Shown one piece after another: positions 1 to 5,946 of a stretch of 9,927 nucleotides of DNA. The notes under the pieces are model-generated. The model was not told where the DNA came from, searched no databases, and saw only the letters and a program-made list of their open reading frames with translations. Each line of letters begins with the position of its first letter. Within the stretch, counting starts at the first letter, position 1. Source of the DNA: Eubacteriales bacterium (GTDB taxonomy: Bacteria > Bacillota > Clostridia > Peptostreptococcales > Anaerovoracaceae); NCBI GenBank assembly GCA_029098205.1, contig JAQXNW010000086.1, forward strand, positions 1 to 9,927, in the 5' to 3' direction. Made by a program: the position numbers and the translations under genes.

Positions 1-1
1 C

Positions 2-460
2 GCTCCAATGTTCGGCGGGATGGAAAACCGGATCAGCCAGGCGGTATTCGCGGTCCCGGCTGTAAAAGGAATCGAATTCGGAGCGGGATTCGATTCGGCA
101 AGGAGCCGCGGAAGCGAAAACAACGATGCGTTTTATTATGATGAGAATGGAACTGTCCGGACAAAGACAAACCGAAGCGGCGGCATTCTTGGAGGAATCA
201 GCTCTGGAATGCCGATTACATTCCGCGCTGCGGTGAAGCCGACGCCGTCCATTGCGATGGAGCAGGAAAGCATCTCATATTCGAAAAAAGAGAATACGAT
301 TCTGAAAATCCAAGGGAGACATGATCCCTGCATTGTTCCAAGAGCCGTTCCGGTTATTGAAGCAGCGGCTTCTCTTGCGGTTTTCGATGCTTTGCTGGAT
401 CCTCCGGGAACATGGAAATCGATCCGGAAGACCTGCCGAATGCAGGGGAAACAGATATAA
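2..460 (+). CDS. aroC: Chorismate synthase, C-terminal part (5' end outside window)
   Basis: Chorismate synthase makes chorismate from 5-enolpyruvylshikimate 3-phosphate by a trans 1,4-elimination that needs reduced FMN; it is the last common step of aromatic amino acid synthesis, in the cytosol. The reading frame is open from the first bases, so the N-terminal half lies upstream and about 152 residues are visible. Family hallmarks seen: MFGGMENRISQ near the left edge, SRGSENND, the block NRSGGILGGISSGMPI followed by FRAAVKPTPSI, and GRHDPCIVPRAVPVIEA, which holds the basic and histidine residues of the FMN/substrate pocket. The protein stops shortly after this last block, as in other short bacterial forms. 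It is followed after 114 bp by pheA, which uses its product, on the same strand. Identity is very likely; only the true start and full length are unknown. Confidence 0.96.
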   Translation, partial: APMFGGMENRISQAVFAVPAVKGIEFGAGFDSARSRGSENNDAFYYDENGTVRTKTNRSGGILGGISSGMPITFRAAVKPTPSIAMEQESISYSKKENTILKIQGRHDPCIVPRAVPVIEAAASLAVFDALLDPPGTWKSIRKTCRMQGKQI

Positions 461-574
461 GTAAAGGTTAATATATATAGTTAATATTTATAATGAAGTA
501 AACATATAAGTAATTTATTATTTGTAAATCGTTCACGTGCTTTATTTATGAATTTTTAGAAAGGGGTAGAGGAG
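461..574 (+). promoter_or_regulatory. AT-rich aroC-pheA spacer with possible pheA promoter
   Basis: This spacer is far more AT-rich than the flanking genes. It has a perfect TATAAT at 489-494 and a second candidate TATTAT at 516-521, but no convincing -35 (TTAATA at 468-473 is spaced only 15 bp from the first; ATGAAG at 493-498 is 17 bp from the second). pheA may therefore have its own promoter in addition to read-through from aroC. No intrinsic terminator hairpin, T-box or leader-peptide attenuator was recognised. Confidence 0.35.
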
Positions 575-1714
575 ATGGATATCTCAAACTATCGGAACGA
601 AATTGATGAAATTGATCAGGAACTTATTAAAGATCTGGATCGGCGTATGCGTGTTTCTGAAAAAATAGCGGAGTGGAAGAAAGAAAACGATGTGAAGGTG
701 TATGACCCGGTCCGCGAGCGGGAGCTTCTGGACAAAATCGTCGATGCTTCTTCGCCGGACCTCGCATATTATAACAAGGTACTATTCCGTACGATTATGG
801 AAATGAGCCGTGAACATCAGATGACGATTCTTCATCAGGAATCCGCTCTGGCAGCGGATATCCGGCATGCGCTGGATGTGACGCCGAACGTATTCCCGGA
901 GCAGGCAGTGGTTGCCTGCCAGGGGGTTCCGGGCGCCTATTCGCAGGAAGCGTGCGATCGCTTTTTCAAAATGCCGAAAATCATGTATATGAAAAATTTC
1001 CGCGGCGTATTCGCAGCCATTCAGGGCGGGCTTTGCCGGTACGGAATCCTTCCGATTGAGAACAGCACGGCGGGCTCAGTCAACCAGGTTTATGACCTAA
1101 TGATGGAATATAATTTCCATATCGTGCGCAGCATGAAAGTGAAAATCAATCACTGCCTTCTCGCGAATCCGGGAACAAGGAAAGAAGATATCCGGGAGAT
1201 TGTTTCGCACGAACAGGCTCTGGCGCAGTGCGAGGAGTATCTCAAGAATTTCCCGCTCGCGAAAATTCATGTTGTGGAAAATACGGCGGAAGCCGCGAAG
1301 ATGGTTTCGGAATCTGGAAGAAAAGATATCGCCGCGATCGCTTCGGGAGCGAATGGTCAGAATTATTCGCTGGAATGCCTGGATGAAAATATTCAGGACA
1401 GCGGTAACAATTACACGCGCTTCATCTGCATTACGAAGGATCTGGAGATCTATCCGGGAGCGAACCGCACAAGCATCATGCTGGTCACGGAGCACCGTCC
1501 GGGAGCTCTTTATCAGGTGATGGCCCGTTTCAACGCGCTGGGTGTTAATATCCTCAAGCTGGAGTCCCGTCCGAGAGCGGATACGGAGTTCGAATTCATG
1601 TTCTATTTCGATATCGAGCAGTCCGTCTATTCGGAGGAGTTTGTGCAGATGATCAGTCAGCTGGAGGACTGCTGCCAGAACGTCCGGTATCTGGGTAGCT
1701 ATCAGGAAGTTTAA
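575..1714 (+). CDS. pheA: Bifunctional chorismate mutase / prephenate dehydratase with ACT domain (P-protein)
   Basis: Converts chorismate to prephenate and then to phenylpyruvate, the committed route to phenylalanine, in the cytosol. Three domains are visible in 379 residues: an AroQ-type chorismate mutase at about 1-88 (R-x-E-I-D-x-I-D-x-E-L start, then VRERELL at 46-52), prephenate dehydratase at about 111-285 (GVPGAYSQEA at 117-126, PIENSTAGSV at 160-169, and the catalytic Thr-Arg-Phe triad at 281-283), and an ACT domain at about 298-375. The ACT domain carries GAL (310-312) and ESRP (330-333), the two motifs known to bind phenylalanine for feedback inhibition in this family, so allosteric control is probably intact. 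Length is normal for a P-protein. The start has AAGGGG at 561-566, well placed before the ATG. aroQ follows after a short gap, consistent with an operon. Confidence 0.96.
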   Translation: MDISNYRNEIDEIDQELIKDLDRRMRVSEKIAEWKKENDVKVYDPVRERELLDKIVDASSPDLAYYNKVLFRTIMEMSREHQMTILHQESALAADIRHALDVTPNVFPEQAVVACQGVPGAYSQEACDRFFKMPKIMYMKNFRGVFAAIQGGLCRYGILPIENSTAGSVNQVYDLMMEYNFHIVRSMKVKINHCLLANPGTRKEDIREIVSHEQALAQCEEYLKNFPLAKIHVVENTAEAAKMVSESGRKDIAAIASGANGQNYSLECLDENIQDSGNNYTRFICITKDLEIYPGANRTSIMLVTEHRPGALYQVMARFNALGVNILKLESRPRADTEFEFMFYFDIEQSVYSEEFVQMISQLEDCCQNVRYLGSYQEV

Positions 1715-1760
1715 GTCTTTGTCCGGGAATACTGGATCCGGAAATTTATGAGGATTTATG

Positions 1761-2225
1761 ATGGCAAAGTACAAGATTGTTGTTATTAATGGGCCGAATA
1801 TTAATATGCTTGGAATCCGAGAGCCGGAAATTTACGGAAGAGAAAGCTTTGACGAGCTGATTGCCCGGACCCGGGAAACCGCAGAGAGGTTGGACTGCGA
1901 CGTTACCTTTGTCCAGTCCAATCACGAAGGAGATCTGGTGGATGCGATCCAGAACGCGTATTTTCAGCGGATGGATGGAATTATCATAAATCCGGGAGCC
2001 TATACGCATACAAGCATTGCAATCCTGGACGCGGCAGAGGCTGTGAAAATTCCGCTTGTAGAGGTTCATATTTCGGATGTCAAAAAACGGGAAGACTTCC
2101 GGCAGGTTTCCTATATCCGGAAAGCCGCTGCTGCTACCGTGATGGGAAGAGGCATTCAGGGATACAGTGATGCGATGGAAATCCTGGTTCGCAAGCTGGA
2201 TGAGGAAGCTCCCAAGCGACCGTGA
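1761..2225 (+). CDS. aroQ: Type II 3-dehydroquinate dehydratase
   Basis: Dehydrates 3-dehydroquinate to 3-dehydroshikimate, step three of the shikimate pathway, through an enolate mechanism; type II enzymes are dodecamers. All family blocks are present (numbering from the ATG at 1758, one codon upstream): NGPNINMLG at 11-19, REPEIYG with the general-base Tyr26 and Arg21, QSNHEG at 53-58, NPGAYTHTS at 78-86, VEVHIS with catalytic His104, REDFR ending at Arg115, and GRGIQGY near the C-terminus. Two in-frame ATGs occur at 1758 and 1761; GAGGA at 1750-1754 lies 6 nt before the second and only 3 nt before the first, so I chose 1761 (154 residues). It lies about 45 bp downstream of pheA and is probably co-transcribed with it. 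Length and motifs are normal. Confidence 0.96.
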   Translation: MAKYKIVVINGPNINMLGIREPEIYGRESFDELIARTRETAERLDCDVTFVQSNHEGDLVDAIQNAYFQRMDGIIINPGAYTHTSIAILDAAEAVKIPLVEVHISDVKKREDFRQVSYIRKAAAATVMGRGIQGYSDAMEILVRKLDEEAPKRP

Positions 2226-2246
2226 AACCAAGCATCGTGGAACGCG

Positions 2247-2271
2247 GGATTCTTATGAGAACGCAGAATCT
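2247..2271 (+). terminator. Weak hairpin after aroQ
   Basis: GATTCT at 2248-2253 pairs with AGAATC at 2265-2270 (6 bp, 11-nt loop), extended by one G-U pair, followed by TGTTTG. It is AT-rich with a poor U tract, so it is at best a weak terminator for the aromatic operon. It lies just in front of the -35 of the next promoter. Confidence 0.25.
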
Positions 2272-2273
2272 GT

Positions 2274-2302
2274 TTGAAAATTCATGATAAATGTTCTATT
2301 AT
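2274..2302 (+). promoter_or_regulatory. Sigma-A type promoter for the small membrane protein gene
   Basis: TTGAAA at 2274-2279 and TATTAT at 2297-2302 are separated by exactly 17 bp, each one base from consensus. Transcription would start near 2309, giving a leader of about 35 nt that contains the GGAGGA ribosome binding site at 2333-2338. This is among the clearest promoters on the + strand and implies that the following gene is transcribed separately from aroQ. Confidence 0.65.
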
Positions 2303-2343
2303 CAAAACAGAGTTTGTGGACTTGCATTTGCTGGAGGAATAGG

Positions 2344-2802
2344 ATGGGAAAGAAACTTCTGAAATGGTCTGGTATTGGTGAGATTATACTTGCTGTGTTT
2401 TTCTTCGGTGTTGCGCTGATATCGAAAGACGATGGAGGAGCGCTGTTTCTTCCGGATCTGTTTGTCCAGTCGCTGATGTTTCTTTATATCGTGATTGCGC
2501 TTCGTCTCATTTTCGGGCTTTTCGGGATTCTTGGGAAGGGACGGAAGATGCTCCTTGTGTTTGCGGTTCTTCTTCTGCTGTTTTCCATTCCGAGTCCGAA
2601 AGCGTCGGATGCGATGATGGTCATTTACTTGATCGCATTGGTTGTTTCGGTTCTTTATTTAGCGGGCGCGCTTCTTCTGAAAGGGAAAACGAAAGAAGAA
2701 AAATCCGGAAATGGATCTTCGGCGGCCGTTTCCGCTGCAGAATCGGCGGGTGGAAATGACAGGCCGTCTTCGGAAAAGTCAGGAGACAAGGCCGCAGAAT
2801 GA
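2344..2802 (+). CDS. Small four-helix integral membrane protein of unknown function
   Basis: I do not recognise the family. The 152-residue protein has four hydrophobic segments at about residues 8-27, 38-63, 69-84 and 90-112, then a hydrophilic tail of about 40 residues rich in Lys, Glu, Ser, Gly and Ala (KGKTKEEKSGNGSS and onward). The short positively charged N-terminus (MGKKLLK) would favour a cytoplasmic N-terminus, placing the charged tail inside as well. There are no catalytic motifs, no conserved cysteines and no cleavable signal peptide. The chosen ATG has GGAGGA at 2333-2338, 5 nt upstream; an in-frame ATG at 2284 would add 20 residues but lies upstream of the putative -10 and transcription start and lacks a good ribosome binding site. 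A promoter in front and a strong hairpin behind make it look monocistronic. Low-complexity tail residues suggest weak constraint there. It is a real gene by start context and composition, but its function is unknown. Confidence 0.8.
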   Translation: MGKKLLKWSGIGEIILAVFFFGVALISKDDGGALFLPDLFVQSLMFLYIVIALRLIFGLFGILGKGRKMLLVFAVLLLLFSIPSPKASDAMMVIYLIALVVSVLYLAGALLLKGKTKEEKSGNGSSAAVSAAESAGGNDRPSSEKSGDKAAE

Positions 2803-2823
2803 GGTTCCCATAAAAGATCCTTC

Positions 2824-2875
2824 AGGGAAGAATAAGCGCCTGGAACCGCTGTTCTTCCCTTTTCGCTGTTTTTTG
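2824..2875 (+). terminator. Strong intrinsic terminator between membrane protein gene and proC
   Basis: AGGGAAGAA at 2824-2832 pairs perfectly with TTCTTCCCT at 2852-2860 (9 bp), and the interior continues with AGCG 2835-2838 / CGCT 2847-2850 around an 8-nt loop. The stem is followed by TTT CGCTG TTTTTT. It lies 21 nt after the upstream stop codon. It should stop most transcription before proC, whose ATG is only 29 nt past the U tract. Confidence 0.8.
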
Positions 2876-2904
2876 AAAAAGGAAGAAAGAGGAGATTCTT
2901 AAAG

Positions 2905-3711
2905 ATGAAATATGGATTTATCGGATGCGGGAATATGGCTTCCGCAATTCTTCAGGGAATGCTGAACGGAGGAATTTCGGCGCCGGAAGATGTACTTGCT
3001 TCCGCGCCCAGTGAAGAGACCAGAAACCGCGTGCACGAAAAGTTCGGTGTGAAGACAACGAAGGATAATGTAGAAGTCAGTCAGGAATCGGACGTTCTGT
3101 TTCTCGCAGTGAAGCCGAATGTCCTGGGCGGCGTAATTGAGGAAATCCGCCGATTTGTGTCCGAAAACACGTTGATTGTCAGCATCGTATCCAGCCGTAC
3201 GATTACGGATCTTGAAATTCTCTTTGACGGCGAAGAGGATTCGGATCGGAAGCTGGTTCGAGTGATGCCGAATACGCCGGCCATGGTTGGCGCAGGAATG
3301 TCGGCTGTCTGCTCGAATTCGAATGTTACGGAAGAGGAACTCAGGATGGTTCTTAAGATTTTCCGGTCGTTCGGATCGGCGGAGCTGGTTCCGGAAAAAC
3401 TGTTCGACGCGGTGACGGCGGTGAGTGGAAGCTCTCCGGCTTATGCATTCCTGTTTCTGGAAGCTCTTGCCGACGGAGCGGTGGCGCTGGGGATGCCAAG
3501 GAAGCAGGCATACGTCTTTGCGGCGCAGTCGTTGCTGGGATCCGCGAAGATGGTGCTGGACACAGGGATGCATCCGGGCGAGCTTAAGGATATGGTTTGC
3601 TCTCCGGGCGGAACGACGATCGACGCCGTTCGGGTTTTAGAAGAAAAAGGACTTCGGGGAGCCGTGATGGATGCGGTGATCGCCTGCGGCAATAAATCGA
3701 AATCGATGTAA
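2905..3711 (+). CDS. proC: Pyrroline-5-carboxylate reductase
   Basis: Catalyses the final step of proline synthesis, reducing 1-pyrroline-5-carboxylate with NAD(P)H in the cytosol. The 268 residues match the family's usual length. The N-terminal Rossmann domain starts with GFIGCGNMASAIL (residues 4-16) and includes LAVKPN (67-72) and VRVMPNTPAMVGAGMSA (118-134). The C-terminal dimerisation domain has FDAVTAVSGSSPAY (167-180), LADGAVALGMPR (188-199) and the signature from LKDMVCSPGGTT (227-238) onward. One difference from most homologues is VSIVSSRTI at 92-100, where many have a SIAAG-type sequence, so the usual glycine of that loop is missing. AGGAG at 2890-2894, 10 nt upstream, supports the ATG. 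A strong terminator just upstream leaves little room for a separate promoter; a clear terminator follows. Confidence 0.96.
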   Translation: MKYGFIGCGNMASAILQGMLNGGISAPEDVLASAPSEETRNRVHEKFGVKTTKDNVEVSQESDVLFLAVKPNVLGGVIEEIRRFVSENTLIVSIVSSRTITDLEILFDGEEDSDRKLVRVMPNTPAMVGAGMSAVCSNSNVTEEELRMVLKIFRSFGSAELVPEKLFDAVTAVSGSSPAYAFLFLEALADGAVALGMPRKQAYVFAAQSLLGSAKMVLDTGMHPGELKDMVCSPGGTTIDAVRVLEEKGLRGAVMDAVIACGNKSKSM

Positions 3712-3730
3712 TTCTCTGTAATTTGTGTGT

Positions 3731-3755
3731 AGCGGCCGGGTCGGCCGCTGTTTTT
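3731..3755 (+). terminator. Intrinsic terminator after proC
   Basis: AGCGGCCG (3731-3738) and CGGCCGCT (3742-3749) form an 8-bp, almost all-GC stem with a GGT loop, followed by G and TTTTT with further T-rich sequence to 3760. It is 19 nt after the proC stop codon. This is a textbook Rho-independent terminator. Confidence 0.9.
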
Positions 3756-4063
3756 CTGTTCTATTTTCCAAAGAATTTTTCGGGAAAAATATTGTTAAAG
3801 AACCCTTGAAACAGCCGAAAAAAATTTGAAAAAACTTGTTTTGGAAATTCCTGTACAACCGATGTTTTCTCTGATAACATGAAGACGAATCGAGGAAATC
3901 TTGTATTTAAATGATCTTTTAATTCTCTTAGAGATTGAGATATAGGGCTGTTATGATTCTGTAAAATGTTTTTATTTTTTATGGAGTCGATTCGGAAACA
4001 GGAACGCAAGGGGTGAGTCTTCCGATAGGGACTTCCTGTCTGCATTCCAGAGAGGTGTGAGCG
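3756..4063 (+). other. Long intergenic leader upstream of the hydrogenase
   Basis: About 300 bp without a supportable gene. It is AT-rich, with A and T runs near 3820-3842 and 3968-3980. Contents that can be named are a plausible promoter at 3929-3957, an imperfect palindrome over its -35 box, and an inverted repeat ACAGGA (3998-4003) / TCCTGT (4034-4039) that encloses a smaller AGTC (4016-4019) / GACT (4030-4033) pairing, so the last 70 nt of the leader could fold. No known riboswitch class was recognised. The - strand open frames here lack start context and family similarity. Confidence 0.5.
3929..3957 (+). promoter_or_regulatory. Candidate promoter for the [FeFe] hydrogenase gene
   Basis: TAGAGA (3929-3934, 4 of 6 matches to consensus) and TATGAT (3952-3957, 5 of 6) are spaced 17 bp, with a TGT extended -10 directly before the -10. 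Transcription would begin near 3964, giving a leader of about 100 nt. The -35 forms the right half of an 11-bp imperfect palindrome, TCTCT-T-AGAGA, at 3924-3934, which could be a regulator site. Confidence 0.4.
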
Positions 4064-5545
4064 ATGCGTGCGGATGAAAGTTTGCTGGAACTAAGAAATC
4101 AAGTTATGGTAGAAGTCGCGAAACTGGCTTTTGAAGGTACGTTGGAGGAGAAAGCGGAGTTTCTTCCTGAGAAAATCATTCCGGGAACCATTCCGCATTA
4201 TCGCTGCTGCGTATATAAGGAGAGGGAGATTGTCCGGCAGAGAGTCCGCCTTGCGATGGGAAAGGCGCCGGGAGAAAACGATAACGGCAACATTATTCAG
4301 GTTATCGAGCCTGCGTGCGCGGACTGTCCGATTTCCAGCTATGTTGTAACGGATAACTGCCAGAACTGCGTCGGGAAGACATGTATCAAATCCTGCCGGT
4401 TCGGCGCGATTCATCCGGGGAAATGGCGTTCGGAGATCGATTCTTCGAAATGCCGTGAATGCGGTATGTGCGCGAAGGCATGTCCTTATAATGCCATTGT
4501 GCATACGACCCGTCCATGCAAGGCGTCCTGCCCGGTGGATGCTTTGACGTACGATGAGAACGGGCTGTCTGTGATCGATGAAGAGAAGTGCATCCGGTGT
4601 GGTCAGTGCATCATTCACTGTCCGTTCGCGGCGATTTCCAATAAAGATTCGACGGTGCAGGTCATTGAAGCTTTGAAGAGCGACCGAAAGGTCTATGCGA
4701 TGGCGGCGCCTGCGACAGAGGGTCAGTTCGGGAAGGGAATTACAATGGAAAGCTGGAAAAACGCCATGCTGGAAGTTGGATTCGATGATTTTATTGAAGT
4801 TGGTCTTGGCGGCGACCTTACTACGGCTTCGGAAGCGGAAGAGTGGTACGAAGCGTATGAGAAAGGCGAGATGCGTACGACATCCTGCTGCCCGGGCTTT
4901 GTCAATATGGTGAACCGCCATTATCCGAAGCTGTCTCCTTATGTTTCCACTGCAGTAAGCCCGATGTGCCAGGTTTCCCGTCTGATCAAGAAAAAAGAGC
5001 CGGATGCGGTCTGTGTGTTTATCGGTCCATGCATCGCCAAGAAGTCTGAAATTCTGGATCAGAAGATCCCTGGAAACGCGGACTACGCGCTCGTTTATTC
5101 GGAAATTCTAGCGATTATGAAAGCGAAGGGCGTGGAACTGAAACCGGTTGAAACTCCAACGTATCAGGATGCGTCTGTCTTCGGAAAACGGTATGCGACC
5201 GCAGGCGGCGTTGCGAATTCCTGCATCGAATTCCTGAAAGAAGACGGGAAAGATGTGAGCGGAATGAAGGTCGCGCGGATTTCCGGAGGCGCGGATCTTA
5301 AGAAAACGCTGATGCTGGCGGAAAGAGGGCGCCTGGAAGAGCAGTTCATCGAAGGCATGTGCTGTGAAGGCGGCTGTTTCCATGGCCCTTACAGCGAGGA
5401 TGATTCGCCGAAGGCTATGCGGGAGCGGAATATGATTCTGGGTTCTTATGATTCCCGTAATATTAAGGAGAATCTGGCGAATTTCGATCTTTCCGGACTG
5501 AATCAATACAGAGACCCTTATCCGGAGCAGACCGAAGAGGAATAG
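4064..5545 (+). CDS. Monomeric [FeFe] hydrogenase, group B type
   Basis: Probably oxidises H2 or reduces protons with ferredoxin as partner in the cytosol. The 493-residue protein has an N-terminal iron-sulfur half and a C-terminal H-cluster domain. Cysteines likely to bind clusters occur at 85/88/99/102/107/111, 130/133/136/140, 152/156 and 176/179/182/186; the sets C-x2-C-x2-C-x3-C at 130-140 and C-x2-C-x2-C-x3-C at 176-186 are typical bacterial ferredoxin motifs. H-cluster motif L1 is TSCCPGF (273-279) with the proton-shuttle cysteine (275) and ligand Cys276; L2 is GPCIAKKSE (321-329) with Cys323, Lys326 and Glu329; L3 is EGMCCEGGCFHG (430-441) with Cys434 and Cys438. All four ligand cysteines are therefore present. 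L2 has Gly-Pro-Cys instead of the Met-Pro-Cys of group A, and L3 lacks the trailing GGGQP, both pointing to group B. AGAGGTG at 4051-4057 supports the start. No partner subunits or maturation genes (hydE, hydF, hydG) are in the window. Confidence 0.9.
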   Translation: MRADESLLELRNQVMVEVAKLAFEGTLEEKAEFLPEKIIPGTIPHYRCCVYKEREIVRQRVRLAMGKAPGENDNGNIIQVIEPACADCPISSYVVTDNCQNCVGKTCIKSCRFGAIHPGKWRSEIDSSKCRECGMCAKACPYNAIVHTTRPCKASCPVDALTYDENGLSVIDEEKCIRCGQCIIHCPFAAISNKDSTVQVIEALKSDRKVYAMAAPATEGQFGKGITMESWKNAMLEVGFDDFIEVGLGGDLTTASEAEEWYEAYEKGEMRTTSCCPGFVNMVNRHYPKLSPYVSTAVSPMCQVSRLIKKKEPDAVCVFIGPCIAKKSEILDQKIPGNADYALVYSEILAIMKAKGVELKPVETPTYQDASVFGKRYATAGGVANSCIEFLKEDGKDVSGMKVARISGGADLKKTLMLAERGRLEEQFIEGMCCEGGCFHGPYSEDDSPKAMRERNMILGSYDSRNIKENLANFDLSGLNQYRDPYPEQTEEE

Positions 5546-5698
5546 GTGAAAAAACGGTCTTGAAGGCGGAAGCTTTCCGGTCGGTTGGAAAAAGAAATAT
5601 CAGAAACAGAAATGAATGAGGCGGTGCGCCGTGGCGGCTGTGCTGCTTCCAAGCGGATCCTGTATTTTAAGGAACGGCTCGGGAGTGACATATCCATT

Positions 5699-5717
5699 AC
5701 GGCGACGCCGTTTTTTT
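5699..5717 (+). terminator. Short intrinsic terminator candidate downstream of the hydrogenase
   Basis: ACGGC (5699-5703) and GCCGT (5707-5711) form a 5-bp GC-rich stem with a GAC loop, running straight into seven T residues (5711-5717). It lies about 150 nt after the hydrogenase stop codon. The stem is short, but the U tract is good. AACGGC at 5673-5678 could instead pair with GCCGTT (5707-5712), giving a competing longer-range structure. Confidence 0.55.
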
Positions 5718-5858
5718 GAAGCGAATTGCCGAGAATATGAAAAATTAAGATATCAGTTCTATATTTATGGATGTATTCCGCTTATTGTATTTATAAAAAA
5801 TGCAAAATACTGAATATTTAATAATAGCAGAAAATGATTAAAATAAAATCATAAACAA

Positions 5859-5922
5859 GCATCTGACAAAGAGATGCATTGCGGCAGGCTGATTTTTCAA
5901 GCTGTTTTGGAGGTTGCCTGTC
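5859..5922 (+). promoter_or_regulatory. Nested hairpins in the leader of the ECF/aminotransferase operon
   Basis: GCATCT (5859-5864) pairs perfectly with AGATGC (5872-5877) around a 7-nt loop. Directly downstream, GGCAGGC (5883-5889) pairs with GCCTGTC (5916-5922, one G-U), enclosing a second stem TTCAA (5896-5900) / TTGGA (5907-5911) with a 6-nt loop. The structure ends about 10 nt before the ribosome binding site (GGGGG, 5937-5941). This could be a structured leader controlling translation, but no known riboswitch class fits. Confidence 0.3.
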
Positions 5923-5946
5923 CGGAGGATAAAAAAGGGGGTTTTT

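Larger units (their letters stand above)
5546..5946 (+). other. Intergenic region between hydrogenase and ECF genes
   Basis: Some 400 bp without a supportable gene. The first half (to about 5720) resembles the genes in base composition and ends in a terminator-like hairpin; the second half is strongly AT-rich and leads into the ECF gene. A weak promoter candidate is ATGAAA (5737-5742), 17 bp from TATATT (5760-5765). Nested hairpins occupy 5859-5922. An open frame at 5616-5813 crosses both halves and the hairpin and is not convincing as a gene. Confidence 0.5.

Noticed and set aside
461..574. Possible T-box or leader-peptide attenuator before pheA
   Set aside because: Only 114 bp, no specifier or T-box sequence, no Phe-rich short frame and no terminator hairpin.
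1097..1774. 225-codon - strand open frame opposite pheA
   Set aside because: Antisense to the dehydratase and ACT domains of PheA; no domain and no start context.
2284..2343. Upstream start that would add 20 residues to the membrane protein
   Set aside because: The ATG at 2284 is upstream of the putative -10 box and transcription start and lacks a ribosome binding site; the ATG at 2344 has GGAGGA at 5 nt.
2711..2902. 63-codon + strand frame overlapping the membrane protein tail
   Set aside because: Passes through the strong terminator at 2824-2875 and has no ribosome binding site or family.
3761..4045. - strand open frame in the hydrogenase leader
   Set aside because: No start context on that strand and no recognisable family; the region is better explained as a promoter and leader.
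4091..4921. 276-codon - strand open frame opposite the hydrogenase
   Set aside because: It lies wholly antisense to a gene with all hydrogenase motifs; its product is rich in Arg, Ile and His, as expected for an antisense frame of this codon usage.
5616..5813. 65-codon + strand open frame between the hydrogenase and ECF genes
   Set aside because: No good ribosome binding site, runs through a terminator-like hairpin and into AT-rich non-coding sequence, with an Arg-rich protein of no recognisable family.
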